From Maricaulis sp965228215 (lineage in GTDB: Bacteria; Pseudomonadota; Alphaproteobacteria; Caulobacterales; Maricaulaceae): a stretch of DNA of 64,000 bases. This document shows, in pieces, positions 1-8,501 of this stretch. The stretch lies in the NCBI GenBank assembly GCA_965228215.1, contig OZ245800.1:1488001-1552000 (forward strand), written 5' to 3'. Within the stretch, counting starts at the first letter, position 1, and every line of letters begins with the position of its first letter. The notes below the pieces were generated by a model. That model was not told where the DNA came from and made no database searches. It saw only the letters and a list, made by a program, of their open reading frames with translations. A program made the translations under genes and the position numbers.

Positions 1-190
1 TGATCGTGCAGCCGATGAAGCGCACCGCGGCGAGGTAGAACGCGTCTTTCTGCTCGGTGACGGAGAGGCGCAGATGCCTGGCGAGTTCAGCGGCCGCGAC
101 AGCCGCCGACAGGCCGGACCATTTCGGCCGGCCGGTCGCCAGATCGGCGGCGATCGCCAGCGTCGCCAATCCCTCTGTCATTCGCGCCAT
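1..190 (-). CDS. HD-GYP-like protein, start only (runs off window)
   Basis: Reading the minus strand from the ATG at 190 gives 63 open codons to the window edge. The residues include GLATLAIAADLATGRP near the start and FYLAAVRFIGCT at the edge. This pattern (a LA..ATGRP segment followed about 40 residues later by Y.A.LR..GCT) is typical of HD-GYP domain proteins, some of which carry a LuxR-type helix-turn-helix at the other end. Such proteins hydrolyse cyclic di-GMP or act as response modules. The catalytic HD and GYP residues lie outside the window, so the call is tentative. A second ATG three codons in could be the real start. Confidence 0.5.
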   Translation of the reverse strand, partial: MARMTEGLATLAIAADLATGRPKWSGLSAAVAAAELARHLRLSVTEQKDAFYLAAVRFIGCTI

Positions 191-462
191 GAAATCCCCC
201 GACTACGCTGGCGCGCGCATTTTCGCACGGGCCACGAAACCACTTTAGACACAGGGCGGCTGCTCGCGCGCATATTGCCATTCAGACGGCGCAAAAATCC
301 GCGTCCTCAGGCCCGAAATCCGGGCCCGTCAGGCGCGATATTCGCCGGGATATGCATGAAAATATGCGCAATTACCGGAGTTTTCGGGAAATCACGGCGG
401 GGCATAAACTCATAAAAATCAGTGAATTGTGCGCGTAAACTCCAGTGAGGGCAGGCAATTTC
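191..462. other. Intergenic stretch, little recognisable
   Basis: This is the start of a 435-base gap between the divergent HD-GYP-like gene and the flagellin gene. It holds one short hairpin (GGCCCG at 310-315 pairing with CGGGCC at 321-326) and becomes AT-richer towards 360-480. No convincing coding sequence was found; short open frames here lack a ribosome binding site and overlap one another. Confidence 0.5.
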
Positions 463-476
463 GGCTCTGTGTTTGC
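463..476 (+). promoter_or_regulatory. Candidate sigma-54 (-24/-12) promoter of the flagellin gene
   Basis: The sequence has GG at 463-464, exactly ten bases, then GC at 475-476, with GGC at the -24 element and TTTGC at the -12 element. This is the invariant GG-N10-GC geometry of RpoN promoters, although the rest of the -24 box matches the TGGCAC consensus only partly. Late flagellin genes of Caulobacter are transcribed by RpoN, which supports the call. Transcription would start near 488, leaving a leader of about 138 bases. No upstream enhancer site was identified. Confidence 0.45.
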
Positions 477-508
477 GAATAATTTATGCATTCAGCCTAG
501 CCTTCATG

Positions 509-597
509 CTGCCGGGCAGTGGAATTCAGGCGAAGACCTGGGGCTTCCCGGCACCGGGTGGTGAAATCATGACGTAGATCAGATGGCTGCCCGGCAG
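509..597 (+). promoter_or_regulatory. Long-range inverted repeat in flagellin mRNA leader
   Basis: CTGCCGGGCAG at 509-519 and CTGCCCGGCAG at 587-597 are perfect 11-base reverse complements 67 bases apart. A smaller hairpin (CCCG 547-550 with CGGG 555-558) lies in the loop. The structure ends 28 bases before the start codon and would enclose most of the leader. Flagellin mRNA leaders in Caulobacter are targets of the post-transcriptional regulator FlbT, so a structured leader fits, but no FlbT binding is shown here. Confidence 0.55.
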
Positions 598-625
598 GTG
601 TAAACAGAAGTGTGGGAGCCAAGAA

Positions 626-1450
626 ATGGCTACAATCAATACGAATGCAGGCGCGATGGTGGCGCTGCAGAACCTCAACGCAACCAACAAGCAGATCGAA
701 CAGGTCCAGAGCCGTATCAACACGGGTCTGGCAGTCGCCTCTGCCAAGGACAATGGCGGTGTTTTCGCGATCGCCCAGAAAATGCGTGCGGACGTCAAGG
801 GCTATGAAGCCGTTGGCAATTCGCTCGATCTGGCCGCGTCGACCGTGGATGTTGCCCTGGCAGCCGGTGAAGCCGTGTCCGATCTTCTCGTCGAGATGAA
901 GGAAAAGGCCCTCGCCGCTTCCGACAATTCTCTCGATAGCGCATCGCGCACTGCCCTGAACGAAGACTTCAAGGCCCTGCGTGACCAGATCGGCAAGATC
1001 GTGTCGAACGCCTCGTTCAACGGCACGAACCTGATCAACAACACGGTCACCTCGATTTCGGCCCTCGCCAATGCTGCGGGTTCGTCCACGATCTCCATCC
1101 AGGACGAGAACCTGTCGCTCGGCGGTGCAGTCGTGACGCTCGCAGCCACGGCCTCGTTCGAGTCCGCTGGTGCCGCAAGCACGATCGCCGGTACGATCTC
1201 GACGTCGATCAACAATCTCAATTCGTCGCTGGCCCGTCTGGGTACGGCATCCAAGTCTCTGGGTATCCACAAAGACTTCGTCGGCAAGCTGTCCGACACC
1301 CTGGAAAAGGGTATCGGCAACCTGGTCGACGCGGATCTGGCCCAGGAGAGCGCGCGCCTGCAGTCCCTGCAGGTCAAGCAGCAACTGGGAGTCCAGGCTT
1401 TGTCGATTGCCAATTCCGCGCCGTCGACGATCCTGGGTTACTTTCGCTAG
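626..1450 (+). CDS. Flagellin (Caulobacter type)
   Basis: The 274-residue protein is a filament subunit exported through the flagellar type III apparatus. The N-terminus (MATINTNAGAMVALQNLN) and C-terminus (a heptad-rich helix ending STILGYFR) match the conserved D0/D1 helices that pack the filament core. The middle variable region is short, as in the 270-residue flagellins of Caulobacter and relatives. There is a GGAG ribosome site about nine bases before the ATG. No other flagellar gene is in the window, so this is an isolated monocistronic copy, closed by a strong terminator at 1504. Confidence 0.96.
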   Translation: MATINTNAGAMVALQNLNATNKQIEQVQSRINTGLAVASAKDNGGVFAIAQKMRADVKGYEAVGNSLDLAASTVDVALAAGEAVSDLLVEMKEKALAASDNSLDSASRTALNEDFKALRDQIGKIVSNASFNGTNLINNTVTSISALANAAGSSTISIQDENLSLGGAVVTLAATASFESAGAASTIAGTISTSINNLNSSLARLGTASKSLGIHKDFVGKLSDTLEKGIGNLVDADLAQESARLQSLQVKQQLGVQALSIANSAPSTILGYFR

Positions 1451-1503
1451 CGCGACTGCTCAATCCAGCCAGACCGGTTGATCCGGTCCGGACAAAAGAC
1501 TAC

Positions 1504-1536
1504 CGGCCCCGGCGAGCTTCGCCGGGGCCGTTTCTG
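1504..1536 (+). terminator. Rho-independent terminator after flagellin
   Basis: CGGCCCCGGCG at 1504-1514 pairs perfectly with CGCCGGGGCCG at 1520-1530 across a five-base loop, followed by TTTCT. It lies 53 bases past the flagellin stop and separates that gene from the convergent modC. Confidence 0.85.
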
Positions 1537-1575
1537 TGTGGGTTGAGGATGCGGTCGGGCGGTGCTCCCAGGGCA

Positions 1576-2673
1576 TCAATCGAGCCGGCTTTCGAAACTG
1601 ACACTGCGGACCAGGGCGAAGACGGTCTGGCCGGATTCCAGCCCGAGATCCGATACCGAGGCGCGCGTGATACGGGCCCGCAAATGGCTGTCGCCGATCT
1701 CGATGCGAAGATCGGCGAAGGCGGATGCTTCTGCCTCCCGGATTTCGGAGATCCGGCCCTCCAGGATGTTGCGCACACTGATGCCCTGCGGACGCTGCGT
1801 CGCCACCGCGACATCGCGGGCGCGGATGCGCAGCCGTACGGTCTGGCCGGCTTCCAGCGATTGCAGGAGCGGCAGGCTCAACGACTGGCCGGCGAGTGTC
1901 GCGGTCTGTATCTGGCGCTGCGCATCGGCTTCACCGAGCACGGCCTTCACCAGGACACTGGCATCGAAGACACCTCCGGTATCGCGATCCAGCCTTTCCA
2001 GGACATCCGCGACCTCGCCTTGCGCGATCACGCCGCCGTCCTGGAGGACAAGCGCGCGGTCTGCCAGCGCAGCGATCTCGTCGACCGAGTGCGAGACATA
2101 GAGCGCCGGCAGCCCGAAGCGTGAAAGCGCGTGTTGCAGATAGGGCAGGATGTCGGCCTTGCGGCCGGTATCCAGCGCGGACAGGGGCTCATCGAGCAGA
2201 AGCAGGCGGGGCCGGACCAGCAGGGTCCGGGCCAGGGCGACACGCTGGCGCTCGCCACCGGACAGGGTGTCGGGGCGGCGCTTGAGCAGGTCTTCGAGGT
2301 CCAGCGCATCAATCACGTCATCCCGTTCGATCGCGGACCCGTCCGGATCTGCCCGCCGGTGCGCGAAGTCGAGATTGCCGGCTGTGTCGAGATGGGGAAA
2401 CAGGCGCGCATCCTGGAACATGTATCCGACGGGTCGCAGATGCGGCGCGACATGCGAACCGGTCGAGCTGTCATGCCAGGTCGTCGACCGCCACCGGATG
2501 TATCCGCTGTCCGGCCGGTCAAATCCGGCGATCAGGCGGAGCAGCGCGCTCTTGCCCGCGCCACTTGCACCGAAGATCGCCGTCACCCCGTCGAGGGCGA
2601 GCGACGCGTCCAGCTGGAGACGAAATTCGCCCAGCTGCCGGCGCAGGCTTATGTCGAGCGCGTTATCCGACAT
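1576..2673 (-). CDS. modC: Molybdate ABC transporter ATPase ModC
   Basis: The 365-residue protein energises molybdate import on the cytoplasmic side of the ModB permease. It has a Walker A motif GASGAGKS (35-42), a Q-loop near residue 87, an ABC signature LSGGERQR (137-144), a Walker B/D-loop DEPLSALD (161-168) and an H-loop histidine (195). The last 75 or so residues form the Mop-type molybdate-binding domain that separates ModC from other importer ATPases. The start overlaps the end of modB by 11 bases, so the two are translationally coupled. No modE regulator is visible. Confidence 0.94.
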   Translation of the reverse strand: MSDNALDISLRRQLGEFRLQLDASLALDGVTAIFGASGAGKSALLRLIAGFDRPDSGYIRWRSTTWHDSSTGSHVAPHLRPVGYMFQDARLFPHLDTAGNLDFAHRRADPDGSAIERDDVIDALDLEDLLKRRPDTLSGGERQRVALARTLLVRPRLLLLDEPLSALDTGRKADILPYLQHALSRFGLPALYVSHSVDEIAALADRALVLQDGGVIAQGEVADVLERLDRDTGGVFDASVLVKAVLGEADAQRQIQTATLAGQSLSLPLLQSLEAGQTVRLRIRARDVAVATQRPQGISVRNILEGRISEIREAEASAFADLRIEIGDSHLRARITRASVSDLGLESGQTVFALVRSVSFESRLD

Positions 2674-3334
2674 GGACGGGATACCGCCGGTTGAACATGT
2701 AGACGAAGAGCAGGACCAGGAAGGAGAAGATCACCAGCCCGGCCGACAGGATATGGGCCTCGTCATATCGCAGCGTCTCGACATGTTCGTAGATGGCGAT
2801 CGAGATCAGCTGGGTTCGGCCGGGAATATTGCCGCCGACCATCAGGACCACACCGAACTCGCCCAGCGTATGGGCAAAGCTCAGTACGCTGGCGGTCAGG
2901 AAGCCGCGCCGCGACAGGGGCAGGATGACTGACCGGAAGGCGTCGAACGGGCCGGCGCGCAGACTTGCCGCCGCTTCCAGCGGGCCGCGGCCGATACCCT
3001 CGAATGTGGCCTGCAGCGGCTGGACCATGAAGGGCAGGGAATAGATGACCGAGGCGATGACGAGACCGGCAAACGAGAAGGTCAGCGTATCGCCGGTCAG
3101 TGAAACCCAGAACCCGCCCAGGGGCGCGTCCGGATTGAGCAGGATCAGCAGATAGAAGCCCAGAACCGTGGGCGGCAGCACCAGGGGCAGGGCCGTCAGG
3201 GCCTCAATGGCCGGCTTGATCCGTGACGTCGTGCGGGCGAGCCACCAGGCCAGCGGTGTGCCGATGACCAGCAGGACGAATGTCGTGGTCAGAGCGAGCT
3301 GGAGCGTGAGCCAGACCGGCGAGAGATCAGTCAT
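2663..3334 (-). CDS. modB: Molybdate ABC transporter permease ModB
   Basis: The 223-residue protein has about five hydrophobic membrane segments. Its EAA-type cytoplasmic loop (EAAASLRAGPFDAFRSVILP) is the docking site for the ATPase. Length and sequence agree with ModB. It is the middle gene of modABC on the minus strand and overlaps both modA (3327-3334) and modC. Confidence 0.94.
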   Translation of the reverse strand: MTDLSPVWLTLQLALTTTFVLLVIGTPLAWWLARTTSRIKPAIEALTALPLVLPPTVLGFYLLILLNPDAPLGGFWVSLTGDTLTFSFAGLVIASVIYSLPFMVQPLQATFEGIGRGPLEAAASLRAGPFDAFRSVILPLSRRGFLTASVLSFAHTLGEFGVVLMVGGNIPGRTQLISIAIYEHVETLRYDEAHILSAGLVIFSFLVLLFVYMFNRRYPVHVG

Positions 3335-4094
3335 GGCCAGCCTCGTATCCGGCTGCGGTTATGATGGCACGAGCCTCGTCACCCTGCAGGAATTCGACAA
3401 AGGCCCGGGCGGCCGCATTGTCCCGCGCGCGGGCCAGCAGGATTCCGTCCTGGCGGATCGGAGTGTGCAGCTCCCGGGGTATTCGCCAGGCCGAGCCCTC
3501 CGGTGCGCGCGGATGATCCAGCTGGGCGATGGCGATGAAGGCGAGATCGGCATTGCCGGTCGCCGCCATGGCGAAGGTCTGGCCGATATTCTGGCCGCGC
3601 ACCAGGCGATCATCGAACCGGTCCTGCAGAGCCAGGGATTGCAGGACTTCGACGGAGGCACGCCCATACGGGGCAAGGTCCGGATTGGCGATGGCCAGTC
3701 GGCGGAAGTCGAGCGCACCCACCGATGTCTCGTCGATGCCGTCGAGCGCATCCTGCCGGCGCGTCCAGAGCGCCAGCCTGCCCTCTGCGTAGGTGAAACG
3801 GCTTTCCTCGACGGCGAGGTCCAGTTCCGCCAGCCGGGCCGGGCGTTCCGTATCGGCCGCGAGGAAGACGTCGAACGGCGCCCCCTGCCGGATCTGGGCG
3901 TAGAGTTGGCCGGTGGATCCGGAGACAATGCGGATGTCGTAGCCGGACCGCGCCTCGAATTGGGCTTCGAGGCTGGCGAGGGTGTCGGTGAAATTCGTGG
4001 CGCTGGCGATCACGGCATCCTGGGCGCCGGCGCGGGGCGCGACGATCAGCAGGCCGATGAGGCCGGACAGGATGATATTGGTGATTTTCGCCAA
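3327..4094 (-). CDS. modA: Molybdate-binding periplasmic protein ModA
   Basis: The 255-residue protein has a signal peptide of about 24 residues ending in AGA-Q. The mature part carries family motifs ASATNFTDTL and SGSTGQLYAQI that line the oxyanion site, and APFDVFLAADTERP. It delivers molybdate to ModBC. The apparent start is a TTG; no ATG or GTG with a good ribosome site was found upstream. It is the first gene of the operon and its promoter should lie in 4095-4199. Confidence 0.92.
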   Translation of the reverse strand: MAKITNIILSGLIGLLIVAPRAGAQDAVIASATNFTDTLASLEAQFEARSGYDIRIVSGSTGQLYAQIRQGAPFDVFLAADTERPARLAELDLAVEESRFTYAEGRLALWTRRQDALDGIDETSVGALDFRRLAIANPDLAPYGRASVEVLQSLALQDRFDDRLVRGQNIGQTFAMAATGNADLAFIAIAQLDHPRAPEGSAWRIPRELHTPIRQDGILLARARDNAAARAFVEFLQGDEARAIITAAGYEAGHD

Positions 4095-4199
4095 AGGCTT
4101 GCGCAGCTCCCGACCTCGTCAGCCCGGAGTATGGCATGGAGCAGGCGCAGAGTTCACGCGAAGCCTGCATGCTGCGACGAAAAGACCGTCCTGCCGGGC

Positions 4200-6356
4200 T
4201 CAGCCGCCGGCGGTCTTGGACGCCGGGCGCGGCGGGTGAAACCGACGCAGCGCGCCCGGTTCCATCGGGCGCCCGAAATGCCAGCCCTGGAGGAATTTGA
4301 TCCCCAGCAGCCGCAGGAGCGAAGCCTGGCTTTCGGTCTCGACACCCTCGGCGACGATGTCGAGGTGCAAGGCATCGCCCAGCAGGGACAGGGCCTGGAG
4401 GAATTTATTGTGGTCCTCGCCCTTGCCGATTGCCCGGACGAAGCTCTTGTCGATCTTGATCTTGTTGAAGGGCAGTTTGTGCAGATAGCCGACGCCTGCG
4501 AACCCGGTGCCGAAATCATCGAGATTGATCCGGAAACCGGCCGCCGCCAGTTGTTCGAGGCTGAAACGGGCCTTGTCGAAATCCTCGACAAGAACGGCCT
4601 CGGTCAGTTCGAACTCGATCTGGGTCGGGGACATGCCGGCGAGTGCGAGCTTGCCCAGGACCCGTTCGGCGAGATCGGGATCACCCAGCTGGCGCGGTGA
4701 GAGATTGACGGAGACGGAATAGCTCGCGTCCGGCCCGATATCCCGGCAGATCGAGTCCAGCACGAGATCGCCCAGCTCGGTGATCAGTTTCGAGCGTTCG
4801 GCGATCGGGATGAAGACATCGGGCGGAACGGAACCGCGTTCCGGCTGGTCCCAGCGCAGCAGGGCCTCCACCGACTGGACCTCGCTGGTCTGTGCGTCGA
4901 CGATCGGCTGATAGACCACGAAGAACTCGCCCTGGGCGATGCCGCGCTCGATATCGCATTCCAGCGTCCGGCGCTTGTGGTGTTCCAAGCCCAGTGTCAC
5001 GTCATAACAGAGCGGTTCGCGCAGCTGGTCCGACTTGGCCCGATACATCGCCATATCGGCCTCATTGACGAGATCCTCGATCGATTTTGCTGTCCCGGCT
5101 TCCTGGGAGGAAATGCCGATTGCCGCGCCGATGTCGAATTTCTGGCCGTGGATCTCGACCGGTTCGTTGAAGGCCTCGGACAGCTGGCGTGCGAGGGGCA
5201 GGGCCTGCTCGACCTGGTCGCTGCCGATCAGGACGCAGGCGAATTCATCACCGCCCATGCGCGCCGCCATGACCGTGCCGGGCAGAGTGTCCCGGAAGCG
5301 TCTGGCCACGATGCGGATGACCTCGTCACCGGCATGGTGGCCGGCCTTGTCATTGACTGCCTTGAAGCCGTTCAGATCCAGATAGATGACCGCCGCCTCG
5401 CCATGCCGCGCAGCGTGCTCGACGGACGGGGATTCGATGAATTCAACGAAACCATGCCGGTTGGGCAATTGGCTCAGACTGTCGGTCGACGCCGCCAGCT
5501 TGGCCCGGCGCTCATTCTCCTCAGCGCGGCGCACGAGCTTTCGGGCATGCCAGGCGATGACCTGTGATGCGATCAGGAAAACGAGGACGTAGGCAATCAG
5601 CGGGACAAGTGCGACGCGCAGGGTCTGGACACCCGGTTCGGACGGTGTCCAGACGAGCTGGGCCAGCTGGCGTCCCTCGGCATCGCGGATCGGCACGGCG
5701 CCCTCGATCGCGCCACCCGCTCCCGGCACGAAACGGATATCCTCGATGAGGAATTGCGCTTCCAAGTCGTTGAAGAAACCCTTGTCGAGCTCGGCGCCGA
5801 TGATGAGGAGTGGCGCGCGAGCCGGATCAGTCACCCGGCGATCATCGAACTCACCGATCACCGTTCCTGAAATCAGATAGAAGCGGTCATTGATCCGGAT
5901 GTATTGCGAGGCGAGATAGTCCTGGCCCGGATGGCCTGCCTGCAGGTCTTCGCGCATGTCGACGAGGTGCGGAATCTCGAGCAGGTCGGAGAGGAGTTTT
6001 CGGCCGCTGTCGCGGTGCCAGCTATGGACTTGGCCGCGGCTCTCATCCGCGACGACGATGAAGTCGAACCCGGCGTGATCGCTGAAGGAAGAGGCGAGCC
6101 CCGTGCCGAGCATGTTGACGTCGCCACGGTCCAGCACCTGCAGCAATTCATTCCACCAGCCGTAATCAGCCGCCCAAGTCTCATTGCGCTCGGCGGCGTA
6201 TTCCAGGCCGGATGTCAGCAATTGCGTATCGGTCCGGAGCGCGTTGCGGTTCAGCGCGCCGACGAAGAAATAGATCGTCAGGACCGAGGCGATGAGGCTG
6301 ACCATCGCCGCCACATTGATGTAGAGGCCGAGTTTCTTGTCGAGTGCGTGTCCCAT
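4200..6356 (-). CDS. CHASE4-GGDEF-EAL cyclic di-GMP protein
   Basis: The 718-residue membrane protein probably both makes and degrades cyclic di-GMP. An N-terminal helix (about 12-34) and a second one (about 246-266) enclose a periplasmic domain with the ETWAADYGWWNELL pattern of CHASE4 sensors. The GGDEF domain keeps an intact GGDEF motif but lacks the usual RxxD inhibitory site upstream of it. The EAL domain keeps EALLRW, the NLSP asparagine, the ELTE glutamate, DDFGTG, KIDKSF and AEGVET, so phosphodiesterase residues look complete. The net activity cannot be told from sequence. It is a single gene; the signal sensed is unknown. Confidence 0.93.
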   Translation of the reverse strand: MGHALDKKLGLYINVAAMVSLIASVLTIYFFVGALNRNALRTDTQLLTSGLEYAAERNETWAADYGWWNELLQVLDRGDVNMLGTGLASSFSDHAGFDFIVVADESRGQVHSWHRDSGRKLLSDLLEIPHLVDMREDLQAGHPGQDYLASQYIRINDRFYLISGTVIGEFDDRRVTDPARAPLLIIGAELDKGFFNDLEAQFLIEDIRFVPGAGGAIEGAVPIRDAEGRQLAQLVWTPSEPGVQTLRVALVPLIAYVLVFLIASQVIAWHARKLVRRAEENERRAKLAASTDSLSQLPNRHGFVEFIESPSVEHAARHGEAAVIYLDLNGFKAVNDKAGHHAGDEVIRIVARRFRDTLPGTVMAARMGGDEFACVLIGSDQVEQALPLARQLSEAFNEPVEIHGQKFDIGAAIGISSQEAGTAKSIEDLVNEADMAMYRAKSDQLREPLCYDVTLGLEHHKRRTLECDIERGIAQGEFFVVYQPIVDAQTSEVQSVEALLRWDQPERGSVPPDVFIPIAERSKLITELGDLVLDSICRDIGPDASYSVSVNLSPRQLGDPDLAERVLGKLALAGMSPTQIEFELTEAVLVEDFDKARFSLEQLAAAGFRINLDDFGTGFAGVGYLHKLPFNKIKIDKSFVRAIGKGEDHNKFLQALSLLGDALHLDIVAEGVETESQASLLRLLGIKFLQGWHFGRPMEPGALRRFHPPRPASKTAGG

Positions 6357-6495
6357 GTCCGAACTCTGTCGAGTGAAAATCGACCCGACAGTGTCCGGAG
6401 GATGTAAAGATCACGTCGTGAAACTGGCGTTTCACTGCTATTTCCCGGCTGAATACTGGTGAATACCGGTAATCAATTATGAGGTCGGGTGCAGA

Positions 6496-7731
6496 TCAAT
6501 TAGCCCGGTTCTCGTAGACGAATTGGCCGACATCGATGCGCCCGGCGCGGAAGCCGGCTTCGCAATAGGCCAGGTAGAAGCGCCACATCCGGTCGAAACG
6601 GTCGTCGAACTGACCGCCTTTCAACTGCGGCCAGGCCAGTTTGAAGTCGGTGTGCCACCGCGCCAGCGTGCGGGCATAACCCAGGCCGAACATGTGTTGT
6701 CCGTCCGGTTCCAGCCCCGCCATCCGGCCGGCCTCGATGTGACCCGGTACGGTCGGCAACATGCCGCCCGGGAAGATGTATTTCTGGATGTAGTCGACCG
6801 TCTTGCGATAGGAGGCGAAGTCGGCATCGCGAATGGTAATAACCTGGAGGGCGGCCCGGCCGCCCGGCTTCAGGCGGGCTTTCACCGTGTCGAAATAGAC
6901 CGGCCAGTTTTCCTCGCCGACGGCCTCGAACATCTCGATCGAGGCAATGCCGTCGAATTCGCCTTCAACATCGCGATAATCCTGCAGGCGCAGATCGACG
7001 AGGTCGGTCAGGCCGGCGCGTTTCATCCGGCCCTGGGCGAAGGCCAGCTGTTCGCGCGACAGGGTCAGGCCGGTGACGTGCAGGCCGTATTCGCGTGCCG
7101 CGACTTCGGCGAACCCGCCCCAGCCGCAACCGATTTCCAGCACGCGGCTGCCCGGAGCCAGCTGGAGGCTCTCGCAGATACGGCGATACTTGGCGAGTTG
7201 CGCCGCGTGAAGATCGCCATCCTCGCGGTCGAGCAGACCGGCGGAATAGGTCATGCTCTGGTCGAGCCAGCGGGCGTAGAAATCATTGCCGAGATCGTAG
7301 TGGAAGGAGATGTTCTTCCGGCTGCCGGTTCGTGTGTTGGCATTGAGCAGGTGTTTGACGCGTCCTACGAGGCGGCTGAGACCGCCATGGTTCTGGGCGC
7401 TTTTCGCCCCGTCCAGGTGCCGGGCGAGCAGGTTGAGAAGGGCCTGGAGGTCCGGCGTCGACCATTCGCGATTGAGATAGGCCTCGCCGAAACCGAGCGC
7501 GCCAGACTGCGCCACGCGCCACAGGCAATTCCAGGAATGTATGACCCATTCCGCGTGCGATCCTGCCTCGCCCTGGCCGCATACGAAGCGGTAGCCGGAG
7601 GGGAGTTCCACGACCACACGGCCATCATTGATGCCGGTGAGTTGTGACTGGATGAATCCGGCCACGCGCCGGTCGAGCCACCCGGGACGGCGGTTGGCGG
7701 ATGAGGATGTCGGCGATGCGGATAGATCCAT
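6496..7731 (-). CDS. Cyclopropane-fatty-acid-synthase-like methyltransferase
   Basis: The 411-residue protein belongs to the mycolic/cyclopropane fatty acid synthase family, which transfers a methyl group from S-adenosylmethionine to the double bond of phospholipid acyl chains. The SAM-binding motif VLEIGCGWGGFAEVA lies near the middle and is followed by family segments such as HVTGLTLSREQ and IASIEMFEAVGEENW. It is the last gene of a three-gene operon with a DUF1365 protein and an FAD oxidoreductase. The same trio lies next to rpoE-chrR in Rhodobacter sphaeroides, where related enzymes serve the singlet-oxygen response and furan fatty acid synthesis. It could therefore make methylated rather than cyclopropane lipids. 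Confidence 0.88.
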   Translation of the reverse strand: MDLSASPTSSSANRRPGWLDRRVAGFIQSQLTGINDGRVVVELPSGYRFVCGQGEAGSHAEWVIHSWNCLWRVAQSGALGFGEAYLNREWSTPDLQALLNLLARHLDGAKSAQNHGGLSRLVGRVKHLLNANTRTGSRKNISFHYDLGNDFYARWLDQSMTYSAGLLDREDGDLHAAQLAKYRRICESLQLAPGSRVLEIGCGWGGFAEVAAREYGLHVTGLTLSREQLAFAQGRMKRAGLTDLVDLRLQDYRDVEGEFDGIASIEMFEAVGEENWPVYFDTVKARLKPGGRAALQVITIRDADFASYRKTVDYIQKYIFPGGMLPTVPGHIEAGRMAGLEPDGQHMFGLGYARTLARWHTDFKLAWPQLKGGQFDDRFDRMWRFYLAYCEAGFRAGRIDVGQFVYENRAN

Positions 7732-8501
7732 CAGGCTCTCCTGGAGAGGGTGTCGATCGTGCCGCGGCGGGGTGCATAGAGCTGCAACCCTTTAAGCCGC
7801 AATTTTAGCGCCTCGATGAGGATTGCGCCAACGATCTGTAAGGTGTTGAAAGGATGTTTTAAATTTGCGGCGGCCAGATTCCGGTCGTCGAGCGGACGCC
7901 GGTCAGCCTTGTGGGTCGCGTTCAGCACGCACTGGCCGTCACGCCACAACTGGATGCCCAGATGATAGGCCTCGCCGGTTCGGCGGAGGCGGAAAGTGTA
8001 CTCACCGGCCACTGGGTTGAACGGCGATACAAAAAACGCTTTCGGACAGCGGAAGCGGAAAACGTCGGCGCGGGCATCCTCGATGGGAAAGGCATACGCA
8101 CAGCGGCCGCTGTGAAAATTGCTCACATCGAAGATAACACCGCAAAGCTCGCCATTGAGGCGATGGCAGAAATAGACGCTGACCGGATTGAAGATCATGC
8201 CCAGCACCCGGGGGGCGGACAGGAGCTGGATCCGGCCCAGCGGCTCATCACCGATGTGCGGACGCATCTGTTCGCTGGCCCAGCGGCGCAGATCGCCATC
8301 CCGTGCGCCATGATCCTTCGCGTGGAAGCTGACCAGGTTGAAGCGGTCGATGGAGAACAGAGCGGGCAGGCCGGTGCGCTCAGTCGAACGGTCCACATCG
8401 ATCAGCAGCGAGAACATGCGGTAGCGCAGGGAATGCCGCTTGGGATGCAAGCGGGCATGGCCGACGCGACCGAAAAAGAGGGATGGCGGAAGCGGATTCA
8501 T
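7731..8501 (-). CDS. DUF1365 family protein
   Basis: The protein has 256 residues when started at the ATG at 8501, which overlaps the stop of the upstream FAD gene as ATGA; a longer in-frame extension back to 8684 runs over that gene and is unlikely. The segment FFGRVGHARLHPKRHSLRYRMF is the hallmark of DUF1365, and MIFNPVSVYFCH is also typical. Biochemical function is not established, but the family travels with the FAD oxidoreductase and the fatty acid methyltransferase that flank it here and is under RpoE-ChrR control in Rhodobacter. A role in modifying unsaturated lipid chains is an inference from context. Confidence 0.88.
   Translation of the reverse strand: MNPLPPSLFFGRVGHARLHPKRHSLRYRMFSLLIDVDRSTERTGLPALFSIDRFNLVSFHAKDHGARDGDLRRWASEQMRPHIGDEPLGRIQLLSAPRVLGMIFNPVSVYFCHRLNGELCGVIFDVSNFHSGRCAYAFPIEDARADVFRFRCPKAFFVSPFNPVAGEYTFRLRRTGEAYHLGIQLWRDGQCVLNATHKADRRPLDDRNLAAANLKHPFNTLQIVGAILIEALKLRLKGLQLYAPRRGTIDTLSRRA

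Noticed and set aside
436..462. A sigma-28-like flagellin promoter (TAAA, 15 bases, GCAATTTC)
   Set aside because: The -10 element matches the GCCGATAA consensus poorly, whereas a GG-N10-GC sigma-54 geometry lies just downstream.
547..566. A second sigma-54-like element (CCCGGCACCGGG)
   Set aside because: GGCAC is present but no GC follows at the required ten-base distance.
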